NCBI RefSeq assembly: GCF_003611635.1
Contig: NZ_RAVZ01000020.1
Location: forward strand, 1 to 51,145
Length of the DNA stretch: 51,145 bases
Source: Corallococcus terminator
GTDB taxonomy: Bacteria > Myxococcota > Myxococcia > Myxococcales > Myxococcaceae
Reading direction: 5' to 3'
A program made the translations under genes and the position numbers. Positions 42,233 through 51,145 of the stretch are shown in pieces. Below the pieces are notes generated by a model, which was given only the letters and a program-made list of their open reading frames with translations, ran no database searches and had not been told where the DNA came from. Position 1 is the stretch's first letter, and every line of letters begins with the position of its first letter.

Positions 42233-43005
42233 GGCTTCAGGTCCTTGGTGGAAACGGTGGGGGAACGGCTCCGAAGCAGGGTCTCACCCAGGATGCGCAG
42301 GAGCGCGGCCTTCTGCTCCCGCAGGTAGAAGTGGCCGCCCGGGAGCAGGTGGAGTTCGAAAGGCCCGGTGGTGTGGACGCGCCACGCCTCCAGTTCCTCG
42401 CGCGTCAGGTCGTCCTGCGCGCCGCCCGTGACGGTCATCGCGCAGGGCAGGGGGGCGCGGGCTTCGTACGGGTAGGACTCCACGAGCGACAGGTCGGCGC
42501 GCAAGCCTGGCAGGAGCAGCTCGCGCAGCTCGGCGTCTTCCCGCAGCTCCTGGATCAGCTCGCCGTAGGTGGGTTCGAGCGCGGTGAGCAATCCTGCCTC
42601 GTCCAGGTGGCTCGACGGGATGGCACGCGGAGGAAGCTGCGGGGCGGGAGCCGCGGAGAGGAACAGCGCGTCTGGCATTGCGCGGCCCAGTTCCTTCAAG
42701 CGCTGGGCTGTCTCGAAGGCCACGAGCGCTCCCAGGCTGTGCCCGAAGAATGCGAAGCGCGTCCCGAAGTCCACCGCGGCCACCAGGGCGTCCACCAGCT
42801 CGCGGATCCGCGTGAAGGGAGCTTCTTCCGCCCGCGAGCCACGGCCGGGGAGCTGCACGCCCCACACCTCGATGTCTGGGATGAGGTCCGCCCAGCGCAC
42901 GTATTCGCCCACGGAGCCGCCACTGTGGGGGAAGCAGAAGAGGCGCATGCCGGCCTCTGGACGCCGCAGCCGGCAGGCCAGCCAGGGAGAGGGATTGAAG
43001 GTCAT
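42229..43005 (-). CDS. Type II thioesterase of the NRPS-PKS operon
   Basis: 258 residues. An alpha/beta hydrolase with the nucleophile Ser90 in FFGHSLGA, oxyanion-forming FPHSGGS and catalytic His in PGGHFYL. Such enzymes remove wrong or stalled acyl groups from carrier domains. Start overlaps the synthase stop and its stop overlaps the next start, both as ATGA, so the three genes form a coupled operon. Confidence 0.93.
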   Translation of the reverse strand: MTFNPSPWLACRLRRPEAGMRLFCFPHSGGSVGEYVRWADLIPDIEVWGVQLPGRGSRAEEAPFTRIRELVDALVAAVDFGTRFAFFGHSLGALVAFETAQRLKELGRAMPDALFLSAAPAPQLPPRAIPSSHLDEAGLLTALEPTYGELIQELREDAELRELLLPGLRADLSLVESYPYEARAPLPCAMTVTGGAQDDLTREELEAWRVHTTGPFELHLLPGGHFYLREQKAALLRILGETLLRSRSPTVSTKDLKP

Positions 43006-46000
43006 TGCGAAGAGGAACCCGTGGGCGGGCTGGCGGTGGACGCTGCCTCTTCGAGGAAGCGGGCCAACCGGGCAACGGTAGGGCTGCGGAAGATGGCCTT
43101 CACCCGCAGGGGCGTGGAGACATGCGGGCGCAGCCGCGCGATGAGCTGCGCCGCCATCAACGAGTCGCCTCCCAGCTCGAAGAAGTTGTCGTGGAGTCCG
43201 ACCCGGGGCAACCCCAGGACCTCCGCGAAGGCGGTGGCGATGCGGCGCACCGTCGCATCGTCCCCAGCTTCAGGCTGCTCCTGCCCGGCGGTGATGGCCG
43301 AAGCAGCGTGCACGGGCGGGATCGCTTCGGCCTCGGCCAGCCTCGTCACGGGAGTGGCTGGGTTTGGAGCCTCGACGAGGTAGCGCTGACGCTCGAATGG
43401 ATACGTGGGCAGCGGCACCCGCTGGGGTCGAACACCTGCGTGAAGTTCCTGCCAGGAGAGTGGCACGCCCGCCGTCCACAGGCGCCCGGCCGCGGTGAGC
43501 GCGCTCACCAGGTCGGAGGTGTTGTCCGCGGGGTGGGGGAGGGTGGCCACGGTGAGGTGCGTGCCTGCGTCGGGATGCTGGCGCGCCAGGGTCGCCAGCG
43601 TCCGTCCTGGACCCACTTCCAGGAAGAGGCTGGCCGGGCCCGCGAGCAGCGTTCCCAGCGCATCGCCAAAGCGGACGGTGTGGCGCAGGTGCGCGGCCCA
43701 GTACGCGGGATCCACGGCCTGCTCGGCGGTGACGGCGGCGCCGGTGAGGTCGGAGATCCACGGCAGCGTGGGGGGATGCCGTTCGATGCGCTGGACGCAG
43801 TCGGTGAACGCGGCCAGCGACGGTTCGACGAGGTGCGAGTGTCCGGCGCCCGGAATGCGCAGCAGGCGTGACTCCACTCCGCTCGCGGTCAGCCGCGCCT
43901 GGAGGGCTTCGATGTCCGCCACCGGACCGGACACCACGCACTGCGCCGGCCCGTTCACGGCCGCCAGCGAGAGCCCGGCATGGAGCAGGGGGCGCAGCTC
44001 GGACTCGGGCAGGGGCACGGCCAGCATGGCGCCCGAGGGCAGGCTCGCGAGGATGCGCGAGCGCTCCAGGACCAGTCGCAGGGCATCCTCCAGGCAGAAC
44101 ACACCGGCCACCGTGGCAGCGGCATAGGCCCCCAGGCTGTGACCCACCACCGCCGCGGGCTTCACGCCCCAGCGCTCCCACAGCCGCGCCACCGCGTACT
44201 CGATGACGAAGACGCAGAGCTGGCCCGTGACGAACTCGCCCATCCGGGCGGAGGCCCGCTCGCATGCGACGGCGTCCGAAGGGTCCGGATGCAGCACCGT
44301 CCCCAGGTCGAATCCCAGCACGGGCGTGAGGTGTGCGCGGCACGCGTCCACGGCCTCGCGAAAGGCCGGCTGTGCGGCGTACAGCTCCCGGCCCATGCCC
44401 ACGTGTTGTCCGCCGTGGCCGGGGAACATGAACACCACCGGGCGTGGCCCGGGCTCCGGCCGTGCGTCGCTCGCGGGGCCCTGCTGTTCCTCCAGCGCGC
44501 GGAGGACATCGGCGGTGTCCTGGCCCACGGCGAAGGCGCGGTGCGCGAGCACGGTGCGCCCCACCTGGAGCGTCCAGGCCACGTCGCCCAGGGGAATGTC
44601 CGGGTGCGCGCGCAGGTGGCCGCCGAGCCGGTCCACGGCCCGGGCCAGCGCGGCGGGGCCGTGGGCCGACAGCACCAGCAACTGCGGCGTGCGCGTGCGT
44701 TGAGACTCAGACGACGCAGGCGCTTCTTCCAGCACGACGTGGGCATTGGTCCCGCCGATGCCCAGGGAGCTGACGCCGGCCCGCCGTGGAAGGCCGCCGG
44801 TGTCCCAGTCCCGGAGCTGGGTGTTCACCCGGAAGGGGCTGTGTTCGAAGTCGATCTCCGGGTTGGGCTGTTCGAAGTTCAGGCTGGGGGGCAGCTTCCG
44901 GTGCTCCAGCGCGAGGACCGTCTTGATGAAGCCCGCCACGCCCGCCGCCGCGTCCGTGTGACCGATGTTTGTCTTCACCGATCCAATCCAGCAGAACTGT
45001 CGTTGGCGGGTGTCGAACGCCTTCGTCAGCGCGGCGAGTTCGATGGGATCTCCCAGCCGCGTGCCGGTGCCGTGGGCCTCGATGGCGGTGATGCTCTCGG
45101 ACGTCACCCCGGCGACGCGCAACGCGGTCTCGATGACGCTGGCCTGCCCCTCCACGCTCGGAGCGGTGAAGCCAATCTTCCCAGCAGCGTCGTTGTTGAT
45201 GGCGGAGCCCCGGAGGACCGCGCGGATGGTGTCTCCGTCCGCCAGGGCGTCCGCGAGTCGCTTGAGCACCACCAGCCCGGCGCCATTGCTGCCCACGGTG
45301 CCCTGCGCCTTCGCGTCGAACGCACGGCAGCGACCATCCGGAGACAGCGGCCCACCCTCGCTGTAGTGGCCGAACCGGGGCGGCGCATGCACGGACGCGC
45401 CGCCGGCCAGCGCGATGTCGCAGTCCCCCGCGAGCAGTGCCTGGGCGGCCAGATGGATGGCGACCAGGGACGTGGAGCAGGCCGTCTGCACGGTGACGGC
45501 GGGACCGCGCAGCCCCAGCTTGTAGGCCACCCGGCTGGTGAGGAAGTCCATGCCCGTCGCCAGCCGCAATTGCCAATCACTCGCACCCGCGAGCAGCTCC
45601 CGCCGGGCTCGGAGCGCGGACAGGTAGGAAGTCTCACTGCCTCCGGCATACAGCCCGATGGCGCCGGGGTAGCGCGCCGGATCATACCCGGCGTCTTCCA
45701 ATGCCTCTCTCGCGCACTCCAGGAACACCCGCTGCTGTGGATCCAGCATCAGGGCTTCCTGGGGCGAGCAGCCAAAGGCCGCCGCATCGAACCTGTCGGC
45801 GTCCGCCACCAGCCCGAATGCAGGCACCTCTTCGCCCACGGCGGCCTCCCCGGGCGGCTGCTCGCGGGGGTGTCCATCCGGGCCGAAGAAGGTGATGGAT
45901 TCGACGCCGCCAGCCAGGTTGGCCCAGAACGCCTCCGCGTTGGTGGCACCGGGGAACCGACACGCCAGCCCCACCACCGCGATGTGCGCGGAGCGGTCCT

Positions 46001-49000
46001 CCCACGGAGTCACGGAGGAACCCGTTCCTGCTCCTCCGGCGTGCTGTCCGCCGCCAGCGGTCTCCGCACGGCCCATCATGCGTGCGAGTCCGCTCTGTCG
46101 CTGTTCCTGGCGCTGCTCGCGCGCGACGGCTGCTGCTCCGCCATCCCCCTGTCCCTGGAGGTGCCCGGCGAGTGCGCGAACGGTGGGGAACTCGAACAGC
46201 TTCACCATGGGCACGTCATGGCCCAGGCGGCTCTTCAACAGGTGCTGCACCTGTCCCAACAGCAGGGAGTGTCCGCCCAGGTCGAAGAAGTTGTCCTCTG
46301 CGCCCACCCGCTCCAACCGCAAGGTCTCGCACCAGAGGCCGGCGAGCTGACGCTCCAGCTCATTCGCGAGTGGCACCTGGGACGCTTGCGTCACGGTGGG
46401 CGCGGGCAGGGCCCGTTCATCCACCTTGCCGCCGTGGGTGAGCGGCAGCGCTCCCAGCTCCACATAGGCGGAGGGGATCATGTAGGCCGGCAGCTCGCGG
46501 GCCAGGTGTTCGCGCAGCCGCGCAGGCGAAGGCACGGCGTGCCCGGCGCGAGGGACGAGATAACCAACCAGCCTCGGCTCCGCGCCCGGGGCGCTCCAGG
46601 CGCGGACGTGGGCTTCAGCGATTCCCGGACACGTGCGCAGTCGCGCGGAGATCTCCGCTGGCTCCACGCGGAAGCCGCGAAGCTTGAGCTGCGCGTCCAT
46701 GCGGCCCAGGAACTCAAGCTCACCGTCGGGTCGGATGCGGACGTGGTCTCCCGTGCGGTACAGGCGCGCACCCGGGCGTGATGAGAAGGGGTCGGGGATG
46801 AAGCTCGAAGCGGTGAGGTCCGGGCGGTTCAGATAGCCCCGCGCCACCCCGGCGCCGCCAAGGTACAGCGCTCCCCCCGCACCCAGCGGAACGGGTTGCA
46901 GCTCCGCATCCAACACATACGCAGTGGTCCCCGCGATGGGGCGACCGATGGCGGGCAGGGACGCCTCCGGGCCCGAGGCAAGGACCTCGCTGGAGGTGGC
47001 CGTCACGGTGGTCTCCGTGGGGCCGTACTGGTTGAACAGACGCCAGGGCATACCGGGCCTGGGACGCGACAGGAGCCGGTCTCCGCCCGCGAGCACCGTG
47101 CGCAGCTCGCACGCGTCAGGCCAGGCAAGGGCTAGCAGCCGCTCGACGAGCGTGGTGGGCAGGTCCGTGAAGGTGATGCGCTCGGACAGAAGCCACGCCT
47201 GGAGTCGCTCAGGGGACAGGCGCACGTCCTGTCCGGGGACATGCAGCGTCGCGCCCGCCGTCAGCGCCGGCCAGATTTCCGCGGCGGAGGGGTCGAACGC
47301 GGGGGAGTAGAGCAGCGTGGCGCGGCTGTTCGCATCCAGGCCGAAGGCGCGCCGGTGCCACCCGACGAGGTTCGACAGCGAGCCGTGCTCCACCATCACC
47401 CCCTTGGGCGTGCCCGTGGAGCCTGAGGTGTACATGACGTAGGCCAATTGTCCCGGCCGCGCATCGGCGGAGGGTTGGCCGCGCGGTGTGCCGGGGGCGT
47501 GGAAGTCCTCGACGCACACCTGCTCCAGCGTGGCGGGGAGCCGTTCGCGGAGCGCGCCGGTGGTCACCACCTGACGGACGCCACCATCGGCGAGGAGGAG
47601 CGCGAGCCGCTCGGCGGGGTGCTCCGGATCCAGCGGCAGGTAGGCCGCTCCGGCGAGCAGCACGCCCAGCTCGGCCGTCACCAGCTCGGCGCCCCGGGGC
47701 GCGCAGATGCCAATGAGCGACGACGCAGCCGTGCCCTGTCGGCGCAGGTGTTCGGCCAGCAGCGTCGCGCGGCGGATCAGCTCCGCGTAGGTGAGCGCGC
47801 CCGCCTCATCGCGCACCGCCACCGCGCCGGGTGTCCTCCGGGCCTGCTCCAGGACCTGGAGCTGCACCGGGGGCTCGGCCGTGGACACCTCGGGGCCGTT
47901 GCGCTCACTGAGGAGGGCATGTTGTTCCGCGTCGGTGAGCATCGGCAGGCGCGACACCGCGGTGTCGGGGCTTCGCACCGCGACCTCGAGCAGCCGCAGG
48001 AAGTGGGCGGACATCCGCTCCATCGTCGCGCGGTCGAAGAGGTCGCGGTTGTATTCCCAGATGAGCGAGATGCGGTCATCTCCGCGCGAGGCATCCCCCA
48101 GGTGCCGTCCGGCATGGGGAATGGCGACGACATCCAGGTCCACCTTCGAGGAGCCATTGCCCCGCTCGAAGATGGTGCAGGAGGCGCTGCCCAACCTGGG
48201 ACTGGGCACGGCCGAGTCGTGGAAGCTGAACATGGCCTGGATGAGCGGATTGCGGCTGGGGTCGCGCTTCACGCCCAGGGCTTCGACGAGCTTGAGGAAG
48301 GGATACGTCTGGTGTTCCGCCGCCGCCGAGGTGATGTCCTTGACCTGGTGGACCAGTTGCCGGAACGACGGCGCGCCGGAGACATCGCAGCGCAGGACCA
48401 CGGCATTGACGAACATGCCGATGAGGTTCTCGATGTTGCGGATGCCAGCCCTGGCGGCGAACGCCGAGCCGATGCACAGGTCCTGCTCCCCGGTGTAGCG
48501 GTGAAGCAGCGTGGCGAACGCGGAGAAGAGGGCATGGAAGAGGGTGACGCCCTCGCGCTGGCAGAAGGTGCGCAAGGCGCCCGGCAGGGCCGGTGGCAGC
48601 TCCAACCGGAGGAGGTCGCCGTTGAAGCCCTGCACGGGCGGGCGCGGGCGGTCGGTGCGCAGCGGCAGCACCTCCGGGGCTCCCGCCAATCGCTCGCGCC
48701 AGTAGGCGAGCTGGGCCTTCATGCCCGGGGCTTCGAGCGCCGCACGCTGCCAGACGGCGAAGTCGCGGTACTGCACCGCCGGCTCCGGCAACGGTGAGTC
48801 TTCGCCCCGCAGGTAGGCGTTGTAGAGCGCGTCCAGCTCCCGCATCAGCACGGAGAAGGACACCCCGTCGTGGACGACGTGATGCTCGACGAGCACGATC
48901 TCGTGTTCGTCCGGAGCCAGGCGGAGGGCGCTCCAGCGGGCCAGCGGCAGCGCGAAGAGGGAGAGGGGACGGCGCAGCTCCTCCCGGATGGCCTCCTCCC

Positions 49001-51128
49001 GCCGACGCTCCCGTACGTCCTCGGGCAGTGCGCTCAGGTCGAGCAGGGGAACCCGCACCGGCGTCACCGGCTGGACGCACTGCCACGGCCGTCCATCGAC
49101 CTCTTCATAGGTCGTGCGCAGCAGCTCGTGGCGCCGGGTGAGCTCCGTCAGGGCGCGTTCGAGCACTGGCAGGTCCAGCCCGCCCATCACGCGAAGGGTG
49201 GTCTGCGCCTGATAGGAGATGCTGTCGGGCGACAGCTTCTGGAGGAACCAGACCTGCTCCTGTTGCACGGAGAGCGGCGCGCGCGAAGGGTCGGCGGCGC
49301 GCACCACGGGCGGCAGCACGTCCTTCGCGAGAGCGGCCCCTCGCGACTCCAGCAGCTCCGCGAGCAGGGCGATGCGAGGGTGGGCGAAGAGCTGCGCCAG
49401 TGAAACGCAAAGGCCCAGTGTGTCTTCGATCCGGGAGGTGATCCGCGTGGCGAGCAGGGAGTGGCCGCCCAGCTCGAAGAAGTCGTCCTGGAGACCGACC
49501 TGCTCCAGCCGCAGCTCCTCCTGCCACACCCGCGCGAGCCCCTGCTCCAGCTCCGTGCGGGGCGCGACATACTCACGGCTCCGGGGCGCGTGGAGGGCTG
49601 GAACGGGGAGCGCCTGGACGTCCACCTTGCCGTTGGGGCCGAGCGGCAGCGCGTCCACCACCACGAACGTCCGGGGCATCATGGCCTCGGGAAGCCAGGC
49701 CCGCAGGTGCTCGCGCAGTTGCTCCGTTCCGGGGACGGCCCGGGCGTCGCGAGGCGTGAACCACGCCACGAAGAAGACGTCTCCGTCAGGCGTCAGGGCT
49801 CCGGTGCTTCGCGCCATGACGTGCGCGGCCCCCACATGTGGATGGGTCTGGAGCGCGGCGGTGATCTCCGCGGGTTCGATGCGGATGCCACGCACCTTCA
49901 CCTGCGAATCGACGCGGCCCAGGAACTCCAGCGAGCCATCTGGCGCCCTGCGACCGAGGTCTCCTGTGCGGTACAGGCGCTCGCCGCCGGTGGGGGAGAA
50001 GGGATGGGGGATGAAGCGCTCGGCGGTGAGCCCCGGCGCCTCCACGTACCCGCGAGCCAGGCCCGTCCCTCCGATGAAGATCTCCCCTGTCTCTGCCTCG
50101 GCCACGGGCCGCAGCGCCGGGTCGAGCAGGTGGATCTCCGCGCCGTCGATGGGACGACCAATGGACGGCAGGCGCTCCTCGTGCGACGCCCTGGCCGGCG
50201 GGACGACATTCGACGTGCAGTAGATGGTGCACTCGGCGGGGCCATAGCCATTCACGAACTGGAAGGGCATTCCCGGCCTGGGACGCACGTGCAGCCGGTC
50301 GCCGCCGGTGAGCAGCAGGCGCAGGGCACAGGTCTCCGGCCAGGGGAGCGCGAGCACGCGTTCGGCGAGAGGGGTGGGCAGGAAGGCGAAGGTGATGTCC
50401 CGGGCCAGCAGCCACTCCTGCAACTTCCGGGGTGACAGCCGGGTCTCCTCGTCCTCCGGCAGCTCCAGCCGCGCGCCCGAGGCCAGCGAGGGCAGGATGG
50501 ACATGACCAGCGCGTCGAAGCCCAGCGAGGCCACCACGCCCACGCGGTCCGCCGGTGACAGCGCGAAAGTGGCGCGGTGGTGCGCTGTGAACGCCGCCAG
50601 CGCGCGGTGGCTGATCATCACCCCCTTGGGCAACCCCGTGGAGCCCGAGGTGTGGATGACATAGGCGAGCTGGTCCGGCAGGACGCGGACCTCCGGGTTC
50701 ACGTCCGGAAACGACGCGAGTTCCCGCTCCGGAAGCAAGAGGACCTGGAGGCCCGACGCCGCGAGCCGCTCCGCGGCCACTCCCTCGCCAATGACAGCCA
50801 TCGCCCCCGCGGAGGTCGCCATGTGACGCAGGCGCTCGGGCGGGGAGGACGGGTCCAGCGGCAGCCAGGCTGCTCCTGTCTTGAGCACCGCCAGGAGGGA
50901 CACCACGAGCCGCGTGCTTCGCGGAAGGCAGATGCCGATGACGCGGTCCGGTCCCGCGCCCCGGGCGAGCAGCGCATGGGCCAGGCGGTTCGCCTGAGCA
51001 TCGAGCGCGGCGTAGGTGAGGGACTCGCCCCCCTGGCTTATCGCGACCTGGGAGGGATGTTCGGCCGCGTGTTGCTCGACGAGCAGGTGGACGAGGGGGG
51101 GTCGCAAGAATCCTCCAGCCGGCGCCAT
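43002..51128 (-). CDS. Hybrid NRPS-PKS, A-T-C-A-T-KS-AT-T (possibly 5' partial)
   Basis: At least 2,708 residues. Adenylation 1 (about 20-520; TSGSTGLPKGV), carrier 1 with Ser557 (GGHSLL), condensation (about 615-1050) with HHVVHDG at 749-755, adenylation 2 (about 1075-1570), carrier 2 with Ser1621, ketosynthase (about 1690-2115) with Cys1884 (TACSTS), EAHGTGT and NIGHTDAAAG, acyltransferase (about 2225-2540) with Ser2331 (GHSLGA), and carrier 3 with Ser2656. Specificity residues by alignment to GrsA read DAMFLGGIYK (A1, hydrophobic likely) and DPADLGQVTK (A2, no call). There is no reductase, dehydratase or terminal thioesterase. The frame stays open past the ATG at 51128 to the window edge and no Shine-Dalgarno is seen, so the chain may start further right. 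Confidence 0.93.
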   Translation of the reverse strand: MAPAGGFLRPPLVHLLVEQHAAEHPSQVAISQGGESLTYAALDAQANRLAHALLARGAGPDRVIGICLPRSTRLVVSLLAVLKTGAAWLPLDPSSPPERLRHMATSAGAMAVIGEGVAAERLAASGLQVLLLPERELASFPDVNPEVRVLPDQLAYVIHTSGSTGLPKGVMISHRALAAFTAHHRATFALSPADRVGVVASLGFDALVMSILPSLASGARLELPEDEETRLSPRKLQEWLLARDITFAFLPTPLAERVLALPWPETCALRLLLTGGDRLHVRPRPGMPFQFVNGYGPAECTIYCTSNVVPPARASHEERLPSIGRPIDGAEIHLLDPALRPVAEAETGEIFIGGTGLARGYVEAPGLTAERFIPHPFSPTGGERLYRTGDLGRRAPDGSLEFLGRVDSQVKVRGIRIEPAEITAALQTHPHVGAAHVMARSTGALTPDGDVFFVAWFTPRDARAVPGTEQLREHLRAWLPEAMMPRTFVVVDALPLGPNGKVDVQALPVPALHAPRSREYVAPRTELEQGLARVWQEELRLEQVGLQDDFFELGGHSLLATRITSRIEDTLGLCVSLAQLFAHPRIALLAELLESRGAALAKDVLPPVVRAADPSRAPLSVQQEQVWFLQKLSPDSISYQAQTTLRVMGGLDLPVLERALTELTRRHELLRTTYEEVDGRPWQCVQPVTPVRVPLLDLSALPEDVRERRREEAIREELRRPLSLFALPLARWSALRLAPDEHEIVLVEHHVVHDGVSFSVLMRELDALYNAYLRGEDSPLPEPAVQYRDFAVWQRAALEAPGMKAQLAYWRERLAGAPEVLPLRTDRPRPPVQGFNGDLLRLELPPALPGALRTFCQREGVTLFHALFSAFATLLHRYTGEQDLCIGSAFAARAGIRNIENLIGMFVNAVVLRCDVSGAPSFRQLVHQVKDITSAAAEHQTYPFLKLVEALGVKRDPSRNPLIQAMFSFHDSAVPSPRLGSASCTIFERGNGSSKVDLDVVAIPHAGRHLGDASRGDDRISLIWEYNRDLFDRATMERMSAHFLRLLEVAVRSPDTAVSRLPMLTDAEQHALLSERNGPEVSTAEPPVQLQVLEQARRTPGAVAVRDEAGALTYAELIRRATLLAEHLRRQGTAASSLIGICAPRGAELVTAELGVLLAGAAYLPLDPEHPAERLALLLADGGVRQVVTTGALRERLPATLEQVCVEDFHAPGTPRGQPSADARPGQLAYVMYTSGSTGTPKGVMVEHGSLSNLVGWHRRAFGLDANSRATLLYSPAFDPSAAEIWPALTAGATLHVPGQDVRLSPERLQAWLLSERITFTDLPTTLVERLLALAWPDACELRTVLAGGDRLLSRPRPGMPWRLFNQYGPTETTVTATSSEVLASGPEASLPAIGRPIAGTTAYVLDAELQPVPLGAGGALYLGGAGVARGYLNRPDLTASSFIPDPFSSRPGARLYRTGDHVRIRPDGELEFLGRMDAQLKLRGFRVEPAEISARLRTCPGIAEAHVRAWSAPGAEPRLVGYLVPRAGHAVPSPARLREHLARELPAYMIPSAYVELGALPLTHGGKVDERALPAPTVTQASQVPLANELERQLAGLWCETLRLERVGAEDNFFDLGGHSLLLGQVQHLLKSRLGHDVPMVKLFEFPTVRALAGHLQGQGDGGAAAVAREQRQEQRQSGLARMMGRAETAGGGQHAGGAGTGSSVTPWEDRSAHIAVVGLACRFPGATNAEAFWANLAGGVESITFFGPDGHPREQPPGEAAVGEEVPAFGLVADADRFDAAAFGCSPQEALMLDPQQRVFLECAREALEDAGYDPARYPGAIGLYAGGSETSYLSALRARRELLAGASDWQLRLATGMDFLTSRVAYKLGLRGPAVTVQTACSTSLVAIHLAAQALLAGDCDIALAGGASVHAPPRFGHYSEGGPLSPDGRCRAFDAKAQGTVGSNGAGLVVLKRLADALADGDTIRAVLRGSAINNDAAGKIGFTAPSVEGQASVIETALRVAGVTSESITAIEAHGTGTRLGDPIELAALTKAFDTRQRQFCWIGSVKTNIGHTDAAAGVAGFIKTVLALEHRKLPPSLNFEQPNPEIDFEHSPFRVNTQLRDWDTGGLPRRAGVSSLGIGGTNAHVVLEEAPASSESQRTRTPQLLVLSAHGPAALARAVDRLGGHLRAHPDIPLGDVAWTLQVGRTVLAHRAFAVGQDTADVLRALEEQQGPASDARPEPGPRPVVFMFPGHGGQHVGMGRELYAAQPAFREAVDACRAHLTPVLGFDLGTVLHPDPSDAVACERASARMGEFVTGQLCVFVIEYAVARLWERWGVKPAAVVGHSLGAYAAATVAGVFCLEDALRLVLERSRILASLPSGAMLAVPLPESELRPLLHAGLSLAAVNGPAQCVVSGPVADIEALQARLTASGVESRLLRIPGAGHSHLVEPSLAAFTDCVQRIERHPPTLPWISDLTGAAVTAEQAVDPAYWAAHLRHTVRFGDALGTLLAGPASLFLEVGPGRTLATLARQHPDAGTHLTVATLPHPADNTSDLVSALTAAGRLWTAGVPLSWQELHAGVRPQRVPLPTYPFERQRYLVEAPNPATPVTRLAEAEAIPPVHAASAITAGQEQPEAGDDATVRRIATAFAEVLGLPRVGLHDNFFELGGDSLMAAQLIARLRPHVSTPLRVKAIFRSPTVARLARFLEEAASTASPPTGSSSQ

Positions 51129-51145
51129 CCCGAAGGCTTTAGCAG

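Overview
The window is about 51 kb of very GC-rich bacterial DNA that reads as a myxobacterial chromosome (Myxococcus/Corallococcus type). The basis is the abundance of lipoproteins, Asp-Ala-Gly-rich linkers, a PEGA-domain kinase tail, a MYXO-CTERM-like anchor paired with a small outer-membrane barrel, AgmX-like domains, complex hybrid histidine kinases and a hybrid NRPS-PKS. The genus is an inference. No tRNA, rRNA, CRISPR array or insertion sequence was seen.

Layout. 1-1.9 kb: tail of a probable Ser/Thr kinase and a secreted TPR-like protein. 2.0-7.7 kb: a co-directional envelope block uppS-cdsA-rseP-rlpA-tsaB-asd-like (lipid carrier synthesis, phospholipid synthesis, site-2 proteolysis, peptidoglycan hydrolysis, tRNA t6A, and a degenerate aspartate-semialdehyde dehydrogenase). 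7.8-12.1 kb: an anchored surface protein coupled to a barrel protein, a PKD lipoprotein and a MoaD-MoaE fusion. 12.1-19.0 kb (minus): an AgmX-like membrane protein, a 1,265-residue double-kinase/double-receiver hybrid sensor, and a Nudix hydrolase followed by a second M50 protease with a repetitive tail. 19.0-26.7 kb (plus): lipoprotein, acetyl-CoA synthetase, C69 dipeptidase, squalene/phytoene synthase, a hypothetical protein and DusA, with one 53-residue membrane protein gene on the minus strand. 26.8-34.4 kb: epoxide hydrolase with a HEAT-like partner, secreted esterase-like lipoprotein, barrel protein, membrane protein, glutathione peroxidase and a DUF4114-type secreted protein.

34.4-39.0 kb (minus) is a compact conflict locus: an AHH-motif nuclease toxin, an Imm11-type immunity protein, an Imm49-like protein and a catalytically dead ketosynthase/thiolase-like protein, preceded by a lipoprotein gene with a matching promoter motif. 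The toxin gene is locally far poorer in G+C than its surroundings, which suggests acquisition.

39.2-51.1 kb: a secreted amidohydrolase, then the end of a secondary-metabolite operon on the minus strand: an NRPS-PKS (A-T-C-A-T-KS-AT-T) with ATGA-type overlaps to a type II thioesterase and an acyl-CoA-dehydrogenase-like protein that lacks the usual catalytic Glu. The synthase frame is open to the right edge, so the cluster probably continues beyond it.

The most general observation is regulatory. The rare tetramer CTAG is concentrated just before start codons as part of a -10-like hexamer TAGNNT. In one group this hexamer ends only 8-11 nt before the start codon and no Shine-Dalgarno is present, which predicts leaderless mRNAs.
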